Source of the DNA: Microbulbifer sp. GL-2
Lineage (GTDB): Bacteria; Pseudomonadota; Gammaproteobacteria; Pseudomonadales; Cellvibrionaceae
Direction: 5' to 3'
NCBI RefSeq assembly: GCF_007183175.1
Contig: NZ_AP019807.1
Location: forward strand, 4,708,001 to 4,772,000
DNA: 64,000 bases
Both the position numbers and the translations under genes were made by a program. The notes under the pieces were generated by a model, which worked only from the letters and a program-made list of their open reading frames with translations, had not been told where the DNA came from and ran no database searches. Below, piece after piece: positions 18,932 through 27,475 of this stretch (positions are counted from its first letter, which is position 1; the number at the start of each line of letters is the position of its first letter).

Positions 18932-20674
18932 ATGTCAGGGATAAAACCCCTCACATGCATTAAGTTTTACCCACTTATATTTATGGCCTGTATGATAATT
19001 CTACAGGGTTGTGCAGGGCAGATTAATATGCTACCCGCCCTGGAACAGACCACTCCTATTAATGAACAAGATGGAATCGTTGTCGCTCGGATTATCAATG
19101 CCTCAGGTAATGCCCTACCCTTTAATCAGCTTACAATCAATCCTGAAAACCTTAATGAGTCGAAGTCCATAAATCCCGATCGGCTCCTAGCCGCAAGACC
19201 AAAATTAAATGGTACTACCGTATTTGCCTCTTATGTCAAACCTGGGAACTATTCTCTGAGTAGCATCCGAGCGTTCTACACCAACGGCAATGGATGGTAC
19301 AGTCGATTTGTCAGTGCAGATGAAAAATTAGGGACCTTCGCTGTAAATCAGGGAGAGGTAACAGACCTCGGCACACTGATCTATTATCCAAAACCACAAG
19401 GTGATAGGTATCTTGATCTCTTGATTCGAGCTCCAGAATTAGAAGAAGGTGAAGTACTTACTAAGTATTTTCCATTCCTCAAGTACGACCCTGAGGTGCT
19501 TAATGGATGGCACATTGATGAAAAGGATGAGGAACGTGAATCAACGTATATATCTATTGCGCAGAACCCTTTGACATACAATGAGCAGTATGTTGCACCA
19601 GATAACTCTATCTACTTTCTGGGAAAGATTGGTGTATTTATGAAGCGCACTCCTGAAGGAGAGTGGGAGCTTGATGCTGTTGACACCAATCATGAACTAA
19701 CCGCCATTGCTCAGAACAGAAATGGCGACCTAGTGGTAGGTGGTAGTGAAGGTGCCCTTTTCTGGCGTCCCGATAATGGGGATTGGGAAGATATATCACT
19801 AGAGCACGACTCTCATATCGAGCACTTAAGATTGTCCGATACTGGAGAAATAGAGCTTTTAGCTACTCGCGATTTTGAGTTAAATATTCTACGAGGCACA
19901 GTATCTGATTCAGATGTGCAATGGGGACTTTTAAACCGTTATTCCACTAAGTCGGGTAAAGGGTGGGATCATATGTTAGAGGCTGAAATAAAAAATAAGC
20001 AGGCTCACTCAAAAAAAGCTGATCGTCATATATACAACACAACACTCTTTGAGTTTAATGGACAGCACTATCTAACTGTTCGCAATCACTCAATCTACGA
20101 AAATATTATATTTGCAAATATCAATAACAAAGTTTTCGCCTATAATCCTGATAATTGGATGATCGAAAGATCTGTTGATGACTTTGAACTTACAGCAATT
20201 ATTGATGCAGGTGCTGTTCAGCTAGGAATTGAGAAGGCTGGTTTTTGGTCATGGAGTGGAAAGCCAACCTACCACAAAATCGACAAAAATGGCGGTCAAA
20301 ATAAAATCACAACATACATTCAAAACTGTCCGGAGAAAAGGTCCTCAAAAAATTTCTGCCGCAAGAAGAATTTTACGTTCCGATCCATCCCCTGGTTTTC
20401 AAGTGAAAATGATGCTATTGCCATTGTCAGCTTTGCACTAAGTAGTTTTTCTGGGGGATATCGTGATACTGAGATCAAAATCTTGACTACCACTGATGGC
20501 GGAAAGAACTGGATGAAGACTGATAATGAACCACCAAAAGACTATTGTACTTCTATAGTTCCTCAGGTTGCCGACCGCCTATTAGTGTCCTGTGATGGTG
20601 CTAATGGGGACTTTTATGAATCAACTGACTTTGGCGCCAACTGGCAGCAAGTAAGACAGCAGGATAACTTCTAA
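18932..20674 (+). CDS. Lipoprotein with Asp-box (BNR-like) repeats
   Basis: A 580-residue lipoprotein starting at the ATG at 18932, preferred over the TTG at 18920 because GGAGAG stands just before it. Its signal peptide ends in lipobox ILQGC (Cys27). The N-terminal part (about 45-175) is a beta-sandwich-like domain, with VKPGNYSLSSIRAFY similar in style to the PAGLYQITQIN of the divergent secreted protein. The C-terminal part shows Asp-box signatures (TTDGGKNW and STDFGANW), as in sialidase or sortilin-type propellers. It is divergent from the S9 peptidase operon, and the shared domain style hints at related roles. Function unknown. Confidence 0.82.
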   Translation: MSGIKPLTCIKFYPLIFMACMIILQGCAGQINMLPALEQTTPINEQDGIVVARIINASGNALPFNQLTINPENLNESKSINPDRLLAARPKLNGTTVFASYVKPGNYSLSSIRAFYTNGNGWYSRFVSADEKLGTFAVNQGEVTDLGTLIYYPKPQGDRYLDLLIRAPELEEGEVLTKYFPFLKYDPEVLNGWHIDEKDEERESTYISIAQNPLTYNEQYVAPDNSIYFLGKIGVFMKRTPEGEWELDAVDTNHELTAIAQNRNGDLVVGGSEGALFWRPDNGDWEDISLEHDSHIEHLRLSDTGEIELLATRDFELNILRGTVSDSDVQWGLLNRYSTKSGKGWDHMLEAEIKNKQAHSKKADRHIYNTTLFEFNGQHYLTVRNHSIYENIIFANINNKVFAYNPDNWMIERSVDDFELTAIIDAGAVQLGIEKAGFWSWSGKPTYHKIDKNGGQNKITTYIQNCPEKRSSKNFCRKKNFTFRSIPWFSSENDAIAIVSFALSSFSGGYRDTEIKILTTTDGGKNWMKTDNEPPKDYCTSIVPQVADRLLVSCDGANGDFYESTDFGANWQQVRQQDNF

Positions 20675-21061
20675 CAAAATATGGATGAGCATTTGTATTT
20701 TATGTGCTCACCTAAATCAAGTTCATGGCGACCTATACCATGAACCACTCCTAAACTGTAGTAGTTCAGACTTGATTTGACAGAGAACCTTCTTAAAAAC
20801 CGGAAACTGTCAGATCAAGTCTTAAATCCCGAAAATAAGGCCTTCCATTAGGATTATCTTGTCAATTTTTCATAAAGGTAATTCCACTCCTTTACCCCCT
20901 ACCTCAGCCCCCCCAAACGAAAACATCAACTTTAAAACCACAATCAGCTAAAACCTATCTGTTTCTTATAGATTTTATAGAGTTAAGAATGTTAGACAAC
21001 TAATTAGTTACCCCAAAGCTAGCGCCAATAGTCGCTATGATATATCTTCTATCATTATTTC
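20675..21061. other. Intergenic region with several inverted repeats
   Basis: About 390 bp. It contains small hairpins (GAGCA/TGCTC near 20688-20711; TTCATGG/CCATGAA near 20721-20744) and the larger palindrome at 20768-20822. No gene seen. It separates the convergent lipoprotein and SulP genes and probably terminates both. Confidence 0.55.
20768..20822. repeat. Imperfect palindromic repeat, copy 1
   Basis: Arms AGACTTGATTTGACAG and CTGTCAGATCAAGTCT pair with one mismatch around a 23-nt centre. Its right half (AAAACCGGAAACTGTCAG) matches 39556-39573 with two differences, so it looks like one member of a dispersed REP-like family. Confidence 0.65.
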
Positions 21062-22783
21062 TTAACTTATTCGTACCGCACTAAACGCCTGATACTGGCT
21101 CAAAAACACCCCCCCAGAAAGCTTCTGCAAAAAACTGCTCTTCTCCAAACTATCCATCACCGGCCCCTTAACTTCCGACATATGGAGTTGAATGTCCCTA
21201 TCCAACAAATTGGCATTGATAGATTCCAGCACCTCCAGAGCACTCCAATCTATTTCGTTCACAGCACTACACATCAGAATTACATGCTTTACTTGTGAAT
21301 TAGTGGCGAGACCTGTGTAGATACGCTCTTCTAAAACGCCAATATTGGAAAAAATCAACCGGCCATCCACACGAAAGGTAAGAATTTCTGGAATAGTCTT
21401 TACTTTGTGTCGGTGAATATTGCGGAAGTGTTCGGTGCCTTCCACTAACCCTACTTCGGCAATATGGGGGTTCGATGCCCGATAGATAAACAGGAGTAGT
21501 GAAGTCCCTACTCCGCAAGCGACACCGTGCTCTACACCAAATAATAGTGTTACCGCAATGGTTAGGGTTACCGCGATAAAATCTGCTTTCGCAAAACGCC
21601 AGGTTTTACGCAGAATAGAGAAGTCTACCAATGATAGAACCGCAACAATAATGGTGGCGGCAAGGGTTGTTTTGGGGAGGTAGTAGAGGAATGGGGTCAA
21701 GAAAAGCGCGGCAAGGGCGATTCCTACCGCGGTAAAGATACTGGCAAACTGCGTTTGTGCTCCAGCTGCATCATTTACCACTGAACGGGAAAAGCCGCCA
21801 CTCACAGGAAATCCACCAGAGAAGCCAGCCCCCACATTGGCCATACCCAGGGCGACCAATTCCTGATTGGTATCAATTCTCTGCCTACGCTTGGCCGCTA
21901 ACGTTTTGGCAACAGATACAGATTCCACATAGCCAATGATCGCAATCATCAATGCCGGCACCAATAACGCTTCAAGTAGCGGCAACGATATTATTGGCAT
22001 GGTGAGTGAAGGTAAACCTGCTGGGATAAGACCAACCAGCGCTACTTGTTGTGTTTCAAAGTCCATCCAGAATGATAATGCGATCGTTGCCAGCACTCCC
22101 AAAACAGGCGCGGCTTTAGATAACAGATCAGCGGTGCTTGAAGACAAACCAAGTGCTTTTAGTAGTTTTGCTGCATAAGCCCGTGCCCAGTACAGAAATA
22201 GCACCACCCCCAAACCGGTTATCAAAGCCAGGTTATTAACTGCATTAATATTTTCCCACAGGGAAGCCATCAATTCAGGCGCGGTATCGCCATTGGCAGG
22301 CACACCCAACAAGTGTCGAAACTGACTAAGTGCGATCAGTAGTGCGGATGCGGTAATAAAGCCGGATATCACTGGGTGGGAGAGAAAATTAGCGAGCATC
22401 CCGAGTCGCAAAGCCCCCAGCACGGCGAGGATTACCCCAGATAACAGCGCTAGTGCTGCCGCCGCGCTCAGGTAACCTACAGTGCCCGATGCGGTCACTT
22501 CTCCCAAGGCAGCAGCACTCATCAGGGAAACCACTGCAACCGGCCCCACCGACAAAGTATTGCTGGTACCAAATACGCCATAGACGATAAGCGGCACCAT
22601 ACTCGCATAGAGACCAACTTCTGCGGGCAGGCCGGCGAGCAATGCATAGGCAAGAGACTGGGGAATTAGCAATACCGTAACAATAGCGGCTGCTAACAGG
22701 TCGCGGATTAAAGTGTCCCGATCATATCCGTTGAGGGTGGCAAGAATGGGAAACCATCTGAAGAGTTGCTGCGTAGCCATCAT
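21062..22783 (-). CDS. SulP-family anion transporter with STAS domain
   Basis: A 573-residue inner-membrane permease of the SulP/SLC26 family. About a dozen hydrophobic helices occur, with the hallmark IPQSLAYALLAGLPAEVGLY in the first membrane region. A C-terminal STAS domain follows (about 440-560; LIFSNIGVLEERI, INANLLDRDIQLHMSEVKG). The family moves sulfate, bicarbonate or other anions by symport or exchange. It lies downstream of, and in line with, the persulfide dioxygenase and TIGR01244 genes. A homologous SulP gene lies on the other side of the ArsR regulator, so the locus brackets itself with two transporters. The exact anion is unknown; sulfate/sulfite export or uptake fits the context. 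Confidence 0.93.
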   Translation of the reverse strand: MMATQQLFRWFPILATLNGYDRDTLIRDLLAAAIVTVLLIPQSLAYALLAGLPAEVGLYASMVPLIVYGVFGTSNTLSVGPVAVVSLMSAAALGEVTASGTVGYLSAAAALALLSGVILAVLGALRLGMLANFLSHPVISGFITASALLIALSQFRHLLGVPANGDTAPELMASLWENINAVNNLALITGLGVVLFLYWARAYAAKLLKALGLSSSTADLLSKAAPVLGVLATIALSFWMDFETQQVALVGLIPAGLPSLTMPIISLPLLEALLVPALMIAIIGYVESVSVAKTLAAKRRQRIDTNQELVALGMANVGAGFSGGFPVSGGFSRSVVNDAAGAQTQFASIFTAVGIALAALFLTPFLYYLPKTTLAATIIVAVLSLVDFSILRKTWRFAKADFIAVTLTIAVTLLFGVEHGVACGVGTSLLLFIYRASNPHIAEVGLVEGTEHFRNIHRHKVKTIPEILTFRVDGRLIFSNIGVLEERIYTGLATNSQVKHVILMCSAVNEIDWSALEVLESINANLLDRDIQLHMSEVKGPVMDSLEKSSFLQKLSGGVFLSQYQAFSAVRIS

Positions 22784-22921
22784 TTACTGCTCACATTTTC
22801 TCTATCTGCGGCCCTCCCTGTTAGCAGGCCCAAAGAAAGATAAGGGACGGCACCAAGCTATGCCGCCGTATAGAGTATTTATTTTGTGGCAACCAGAATT
22901 GATTACCGGAAGTAAGCGGGA

Positions 22922-23335
22922 CTAGGGTTCAATGGTGATCAATGTTGCGCTGATATCAAAACCCGCCTCCTGAGCCATGGAGCGCAACTCCTGCTTGTCG
23001 GCACCCATCAGAATTTTGGCTCCCGCCCAAACCTGACTGGAGCGGTTACCGGTTCGGCAAAACGCATGCACTTTACTCGCTGCTTGCAGCACATCGCGGA
23101 ATGCTTCGCAGTGCTCACGCATCATACGCCCACGGGTAAAGGGAATAGCTACAAACTTAATACCGGCCTCTTCCGCTGCTTGCTCCATCTCTGTGTAGCT
23201 GGGGTGCGCTTCACTTTCCCCTTCCGGACAGTTACAGACCACAACCTGCACGCCACTTTGCGCCAGTGATATTATAGCTTCGCAATTAATATGCTCGGAA
23301 ACACTAACTTGGTCATCCAGTTCTTTAATATTCAT
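22922..23335 (-). CDS. TIGR01244-family phosphatase/sulfurtransferase-like protein
   Basis: A 137-residue cytoplasmic protein of the DUF442/TIGR01244 family, related to tyrosine-phosphatase folds and fused to the metallo-hydrolase in the Blh proteins of other bacteria. The active-site loop is HAFCRTGNRSS with Cys93. Together with the adjoining persulfide dioxygenase this reproduces as two genes the Blh two-domain arrangement, used in sulfide and persulfide detoxification. It starts 53 bp after the dioxygenase stop, so they are likely in one operon under the ArsR/BigR-type regulator. Confidence 0.88.
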   Translation of the reverse strand: MNIKELDDQVSVSEHINCEAIISLAQSGVQVVVCNCPEGESEAHPSYTEMEQAAEEAGIKFVAIPFTRGRMMREHCEAFRDVLQAASKVHAFCRTGNRSSQVWAGAKILMGADKQELRSMAQEAGFDISATLITIEP

Positions 23336-23388
23336 ATTCGCCTCAAAATTATTTCAGTCCCAGTCATTGGTGCCACAGTAACAGACGC

Positions 23389-24267
23389 TTAAAGCTGGTT
23401 CAGCGGTACTTTTAAATAGACAGTACCATTGGATTCTGCCGGCGGCATTTGCCCCGCGCGGATATTGACCTGCACAGAGGGAATTATCAGCTTCGGCATA
23501 CTCAAACAGGCATCGCGCTTTTTACGAATTTCTACAAATTCCTCTTCGCTGACACCTTCGCGCAAGTGGATATTTTCCCTGCGCTGAATCCCTACACTGG
23601 TTTCAAACTGGTAATCCCGCTTGCCTTTGGGCGGATAATCGTGACACATAAACATGCGGGTTTCTTCCGGCAGAGACAATATCTTGCGTGCTGACTGATA
23701 CAACTGCCTAGCATCACCCCCAGGAAAATCGCAGCGGGCACTGCCAACATCCGGCATAAACAGGGTATCTCCCACAAAAAGGGCATCGCCGATTAACCAA
23801 ACCATATCCGCTGGGGTATGCCCAGGGCTATACATCACTCGCACCTCCAGCTCCCCCACCTTAAAGGTGTCGTCATCCTTAAAGAGATGATCAAACTGGC
23901 TGCCGTCTGCGAGGAACTCCCGCTCCAGGTTAAAGACATCGCGAAAAATTCTCTGCACCTGGCAAATCTGGTCACCGATAGCGATACGCCCACCCAGTTG
24001 CTCCCGTAAAAAGGGGGCCGCCGAGAGGTGATCCGCATGGGCGTGGGTTTCCAGTATCCATTCGAGCGTCAGCTGCTTATCACGAATAAACGCAACCATT
24101 TCCTCTGCACCTTTGCTACTGGTGCGGCCGGATACCGTATCGAAATTCAGAACAGCGTCCACTACCGCAGCGGAACCGCCCTCCTTGTCGTATACCACAT
24201 AACTCCAGGTTTCCGTGTCCTTATCGAGAAATGGCTGTACCTGAGCGCCTTGCTTTTCTTGATGCAT
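23389..24267 (-). CDS. Persulfide dioxygenase-like metallo-beta-lactamase-fold protein
   Basis: A 292-residue protein of the ETHE1/Blh family, which oxidises glutathione persulfide to sulfite with iron. The start is the ATG at 24265-24267 with GGAGG 7 nt upstream, rather than an upstream Met. Metal ligands are visible in THAHADHLSA (His75, His77, Asp79, His80), YSPGHTPADM, FVGDTLFMPD and the C-terminal MCHDYPP. It is the first gene of the leftward unit, followed by the TIGR01244 and SulP genes. It is divergent from an ArsR/BigR-like repressor, as in known sulfide-responsive loci. No sulfide:quinone reductase is seen in this window. Confidence 0.92.
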   Translation of the reverse strand: MHQEKQGAQVQPFLDKDTETWSYVVYDKEGGSAAVVDAVLNFDTVSGRTSSKGAEEMVAFIRDKQLTLEWILETHAHADHLSAAPFLREQLGGRIAIGDQICQVQRIFRDVFNLEREFLADGSQFDHLFKDDDTFKVGELEVRVMYSPGHTPADMVWLIGDALFVGDTLFMPDVGSARCDFPGGDARQLYQSARKILSLPEETRMFMCHDYPPKGKRDYQFETSVGIQRRENIHLREGVSEEEFVEIRKKRDACLSMPKLIIPSVQVNIRAGQMPPAESNGTVYLKVPLNQL

Positions 24268-24321
24268 TTCATGCCCTCCAGCATTCACTATGCTATCAAT
24301 ATACATTCTGATAATATATAA

Positions 24322-24335
24322 AACAATATATTGTT
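24322..24335. promoter_or_regulatory. Palindromic operator candidate for the ArsR/BigR regulator
   Basis: AACAATATATTGTT is a perfect 14-bp palindrome in an AT-rich stretch midway between the divergent dioxygenase and arsR starts. BigR/SqrR-type repressors bind similar AT-rich dyads. Assignment is by position. Confidence 0.65.
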
Positions 24336-24365
24336 ATTTTGTAAATTGTTCGCAGGCCCAGCCCT

Positions 24366-24680
24366 ATGCCAGACCCCAACAATCTCGACTTTGACAAGAT
24401 GCGCGAATCCGCCGGCCAGGCCGCGGCAATGCTGCGCTCACTCGCCAATCAGGACCGCCTAATCCTGCTCTGCCAGCTGAGCCAGGAAGAATTAAATGTA
24501 GGCGAACTTGAGGAGCGACTAGGGATTCGCCAGCCAAGCCTTTCCCAGCAACTGGGCATTTTGCGCCGCGAGGGACTTGTAGATACCCGTCGCGAAGGCA
24601 AGCACGTGTATTACCGGGTAGCTGACCGGCGGGTTCTCACCCTGTTGCAAACCCTATACCAACTTTATTGCGCGGAGTAG
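24366..24680 (+). CDS. ArsR-family regulator of the BigR/SqrR persulfide-sensor type
   Basis: A 104-residue winged-helix repressor. The recognition helix region is RQPSLSQQLGILRREGLV and the wing is EGKHVYYRVAD. Only two cysteines occur, Cys36 (RLILLCQLS) and Cys102 (LYCAE). Their 66-residue spacing equals that of the Cys41-Cys107 pair in SqrR, where persulfides form a tetrasulfide bridge and release DNA. This makes a sulfide/persulfide sensor likely. It is divergent from persulfide dioxygenase and 4 bp ahead of the YeeE/YedE pair, so it should control both directions. Confidence 0.92.
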   Translation: MPDPNNLDFDKMRESAGQAAAMLRSLANQDRLILLCQLSQEELNVGELEERLGIRQPSLSQQLGILRREGLVDTRREGKHVYYRVADRRVLTLLQTLYQLYCAE

Positions 24681-24684
24681 ACCC

Positions 24685-25116
24685 ATGACGATCGACTGGA
24701 CGGCCTTTACCCCCGCCACAGCATTTACTGGCGGCGCACTCATCGGACTCGCAAGTGTCCTTTTGCTGCTTTTCAATGGCCGCATCGCTGGCATTTCCGG
24801 AATCATTGGCGGCCTGCTGGATAGAGCCTCCGGTATCGGCTGGCGCCTGGCCTTTATCGCAGGAATGCTAATCGCTCCCTTGGCCTGGCAAGTGTTTTCC
24901 GCATTACCAACCATTGAAATTGAAGCCGGCTACCCAACCCTGATCGCCGCCGGCCTGCTGGTGGGGTTCGGCAGCCGCTACGGCTCCGGCTGCACCAGCG
25001 GCCATGGGGTCTGTGGATTATCACGCCTATCTATCCGTTCACTGGTCGCCACGCTGGTATTTATGACAGCGGGTTTTGCCACTGTATTTGTTGTACGCCA
25101 CCTGCTGGCATCCTGA
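24685..25116 (+). CDS. YeeE/YedE-family half transporter, PmpA-like
   Basis: A 143-residue membrane protein with about four helices and the family signature GSRYGSGCTSGHGVCGLSR (Cys in GCTSGHG and VCG). Members move sulfur compounds such as thiosulfate across the inner membrane; half-size proteins work as adjacent pairs (PmpA/PmpB). It follows arsR by 4 bp and is followed directly by the partner half. Its place in a persulfide-responsive operon fits uptake or release of sulfane sulfur. Confidence 0.9.
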   Translation: MTIDWTAFTPATAFTGGALIGLASVLLLLFNGRIAGISGIIGGLLDRASGIGWRLAFIAGMLIAPLAWQVFSALPTIEIEAGYPTLIAAGLLVGFGSRYGSGCTSGHGVCGLSRLSIRSLVATLVFMTAGFATVFVVRHLLAS

Positions 25117-25130
25117 TGGAGGAAAACCGT

Positions 25131-25562
25131 ATGAAATCCAGAATTACCGCCCTGCTGGCTGGACTGATTTTCGGGATGGGCCTGCTGCTCTCCGGCATGG
25201 CCAACCCGGAAAAAGTACTGGGATTTTTAGATCTCGCCGGCGCCTGGGACCCATCCCTGGCATTGGTAATGATCGGGGCTATCACCATTGGCCTACCAGT
25301 ATTTCAACTGATGAAGGGGCGCAGCCGCTCCCTTTTGGGAGAGGTACTGCAACTGCCGACAAGCAGCGACATTGATCGTCGCCTGGTTACAGGTGGATTG
25401 CTGTTTGGCATCGGCTGGGGGCTGGCGGGATTTTGTCCGGGGCCGGCGATTGTTGCCACTGGAGCAGGACAGGAAAAAGCCCTTGTCTTTACCCTGGCAA
25501 TGCTCGCCGGTATGGGGATTTTCCAGTTTGCTTCACGCAAAAATGCAGTTGCTCAGATTTAA
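25131..25562 (+). CDS. YeeE/YedE-family half transporter, PmpB-like
   Basis: A 143-residue second half of the YeeE/YedE pair with four hydrophobic helices and the motif GLAGFCPGPAIVATGAG, where the FCPGP cysteine is the conserved one. I chose the ATG at 25131 (MKSRITALLAG) over the one overlapping the previous stop at 25116, because GGAGGA lies 6-7 nt before it and it gives the usual N-terminus. It would pair with the preceding gene product to form a full channel. Confidence 0.88.
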   Translation: MKSRITALLAGLIFGMGLLLSGMANPEKVLGFLDLAGAWDPSLALVMIGAITIGLPVFQLMKGRSRSLLGEVLQLPTSSDIDRRLVTGGLLFGIGWGLAGFCPGPAIVATGAGQEKALVFTLAMLAGMGIFQFASRKNAVAQI

Positions 25563-25648
25563 CCCAGCGCTTTAATCACTCGCCAGGCACAAGCCGTCTA
25601 TCTTGTTGGAACAAGGCGACACCGCTGCGACCTCCAGCAGAAAAGGGA

Positions 25649-27403
25649 ATGCGAGCACAGCACCTGATTCCACCCTGGCTAAAACGCTACCAGCCCAAGT
25701 GGCTGGTGGGCGACGCCGTGGCTGCACTCCTCGCCAGCATGATGCTGATCCCCCAGGCTTTAGCCTATGCCGCCCTCGCTGGTCTGCCGCCCTACCTGGG
25801 CCTGTATGCCGGGCTGCTGCCCCTGGTCGGTTACGCGCTGTTTGGCTCCAGTTCGGTACTCTCCGTCGGCCCGGTGGCAGTGCTGGCACTGATGACAGCA
25901 TCGGCCCTCACCCCCATCGCCATACCGGGCAGCGCTGAATATATCAGCGGCGCCATTCTCCTCGCTCTGCTCAGTGGGATCATTCTGCTGCTTATGGGGT
26001 TTCTCGGTCTCGGCAGTCTCTCCAACCTGTTGAGCCTACCGGTGGTGGACGGCTTTGTCTCTGGCGCGGCAATCCTGATCATGGTGGGGCAGATTGCGCC
26101 GCTACTGGGTATTGAAGGAGAGGGCCACACAGCCCTGGAAATCCTGGTTAGCACCCTGAGTAACTCCCCCATGACAGATCCCGAAGCGGCGCTTCTGGGA
26201 TTGGTGGCCCTGGCCAGCCTGATTGCAGCACGCCTGGGGTTGCCATTCTTACTACGTAAAATGGGGGCCAGCCCGCAACGTACAAAATTGCTTTCGCGCC
26301 TGGCACCAATGCTTATCGTGCTGATTTCGATCCTCCTCACCACGATCTTTCACTGGGAAAAAGAACTGCCGGTGGTCGGTGTGATCCCCTCGGGCTTACC
26401 GGCACTAAAAGTACCCTCTTTCAATCTGGCCATGGTCTACCAGCTATTACTGCCTGCATTGATTATCGCCCTGCTCGGCTTTGTCGAAAGCTTATCCGTA
26501 GCCCATAGCATTGCCCTGCGCCGGGGGGAAAAGCTCGACGCGAATGCCGAGCTGCGCGGCCTGGGCGCCTCCAACCTTCTCAGTGCTTTTTCCGGCGGTT
26601 TCGCAGTCACTGGCAGCTTTGCGCGCACAGCGGTCAACGATGAAGCTGGAGCAAAATCTCCGCTAAGTGGGATCATCGCTGCCATTTTAATCGCGCTGGT
26701 ATTGCTGTATGCCACCAAGGTTTTTACCGAGCTGCCAATCTGCGTACTGGCCGCCACGATTATTGTGGCGGCAGCCAACCTGATCGACCTGCGTGCAATG
26801 GCCCACCACTGGCGTTACGATCGCACCGATGGGCTCGCCATGGGCGGCACCTTTCTGGGAGTTATCTTATTTGGGGTGGAAGCGGGTATCGGCCTGGGTG
26901 TGGGGCTCTCCTTCGCCACCCTGATCTGGCGTACCAGTCGGCCCCACATCGCTGTGGTGGGACGAGTGCCGGGTACTGAGCAATTCCGCAATGTACTGCG
27001 CCACACCGTCAAAACCCTGCCAGATATCCTCTTCCTGCGCATCGACGAAAATTTGTTTTTCAGTAATATCAGTGCCGTTGAGGAACGTCTGCTGGCGGAG
27101 GTCAAACGCCACCCCAACCTGCACGATATGGTGCTGATCCTCTCTTCAGTAAACCGTATCGACAGTACTGCCATAGAACGCTTGCAACAAATCAACAGCG
27201 ACCTATTGGAGCGCAACATCTGCCTACACCTGGCAGAAGTAAAAGGGCCAGTACTCGACCGACTGGGGCGCTCCAAACTGTTACAGGAACTGAGCGGCAG
27301 GGTATTTCTTTCCTCCTATATCGCCGAGCTGGCCCTGCGCCACCACAAGATCCACGATGACAACCAGGCCGACGAACCCAACTCTCCTGCTGATCCCGCC
27401 TGA
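25649..27403 (+). CDS. Second SulP-family anion transporter with STAS domain
   Basis: A 584-residue SulP permease. The start MRAQHLIPPWLKRYQPKW matches the family; the frame is open far upstream (to 25433), but that part overlaps the previous gene and has no family resemblance. Hallmarks are LIPQALAYAALAGLPPYLGL in the first helices, about a dozen membrane segments, and a STAS domain from about residue 450 (LFFSNISAVEERLL). It is homologous to the SulP protein at 21062, with matching ends (KLLQELSGRVFLSSY against SFLQKLSGGVFLSQY). Likely the last gene of the arsR operon. Confidence 0.92.
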   Translation: MRAQHLIPPWLKRYQPKWLVGDAVAALLASMMLIPQALAYAALAGLPPYLGLYAGLLPLVGYALFGSSSVLSVGPVAVLALMTASALTPIAIPGSAEYISGAILLALLSGIILLLMGFLGLGSLSNLLSLPVVDGFVSGAAILIMVGQIAPLLGIEGEGHTALEILVSTLSNSPMTDPEAALLGLVALASLIAARLGLPFLLRKMGASPQRTKLLSRLAPMLIVLISILLTTIFHWEKELPVVGVIPSGLPALKVPSFNLAMVYQLLLPALIIALLGFVESLSVAHSIALRRGEKLDANAELRGLGASNLLSAFSGGFAVTGSFARTAVNDEAGAKSPLSGIIAAILIALVLLYATKVFTELPICVLAATIIVAAANLIDLRAMAHHWRYDRTDGLAMGGTFLGVILFGVEAGIGLGVGLSFATLIWRTSRPHIAVVGRVPGTEQFRNVLRHTVKTLPDILFLRIDENLFFSNISAVEERLLAEVKRHPNLHDMVLILSSVNRIDSTAIERLQQINSDLLERNICLHLAEVKGPVLDRLGRSKLLQELSGRVFLSSYIAELALRHHKIHDDNQADEPNSPADPA

Positions 27404-27475
27404 CAACAAAAGCTACAGACTTGTAAGCGCCAACCAAACACTGGCAAAATATCCAGTATTTGGGCGAAGTACGCT

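Noticed and set aside
25433..25648. Longer N-terminus for the second SulP protein
   Set aside because: It overlaps the YeeE/YedE gene in another frame, is Cys/Arg-rich nonsense in composition and unlike any SulP N-terminus.
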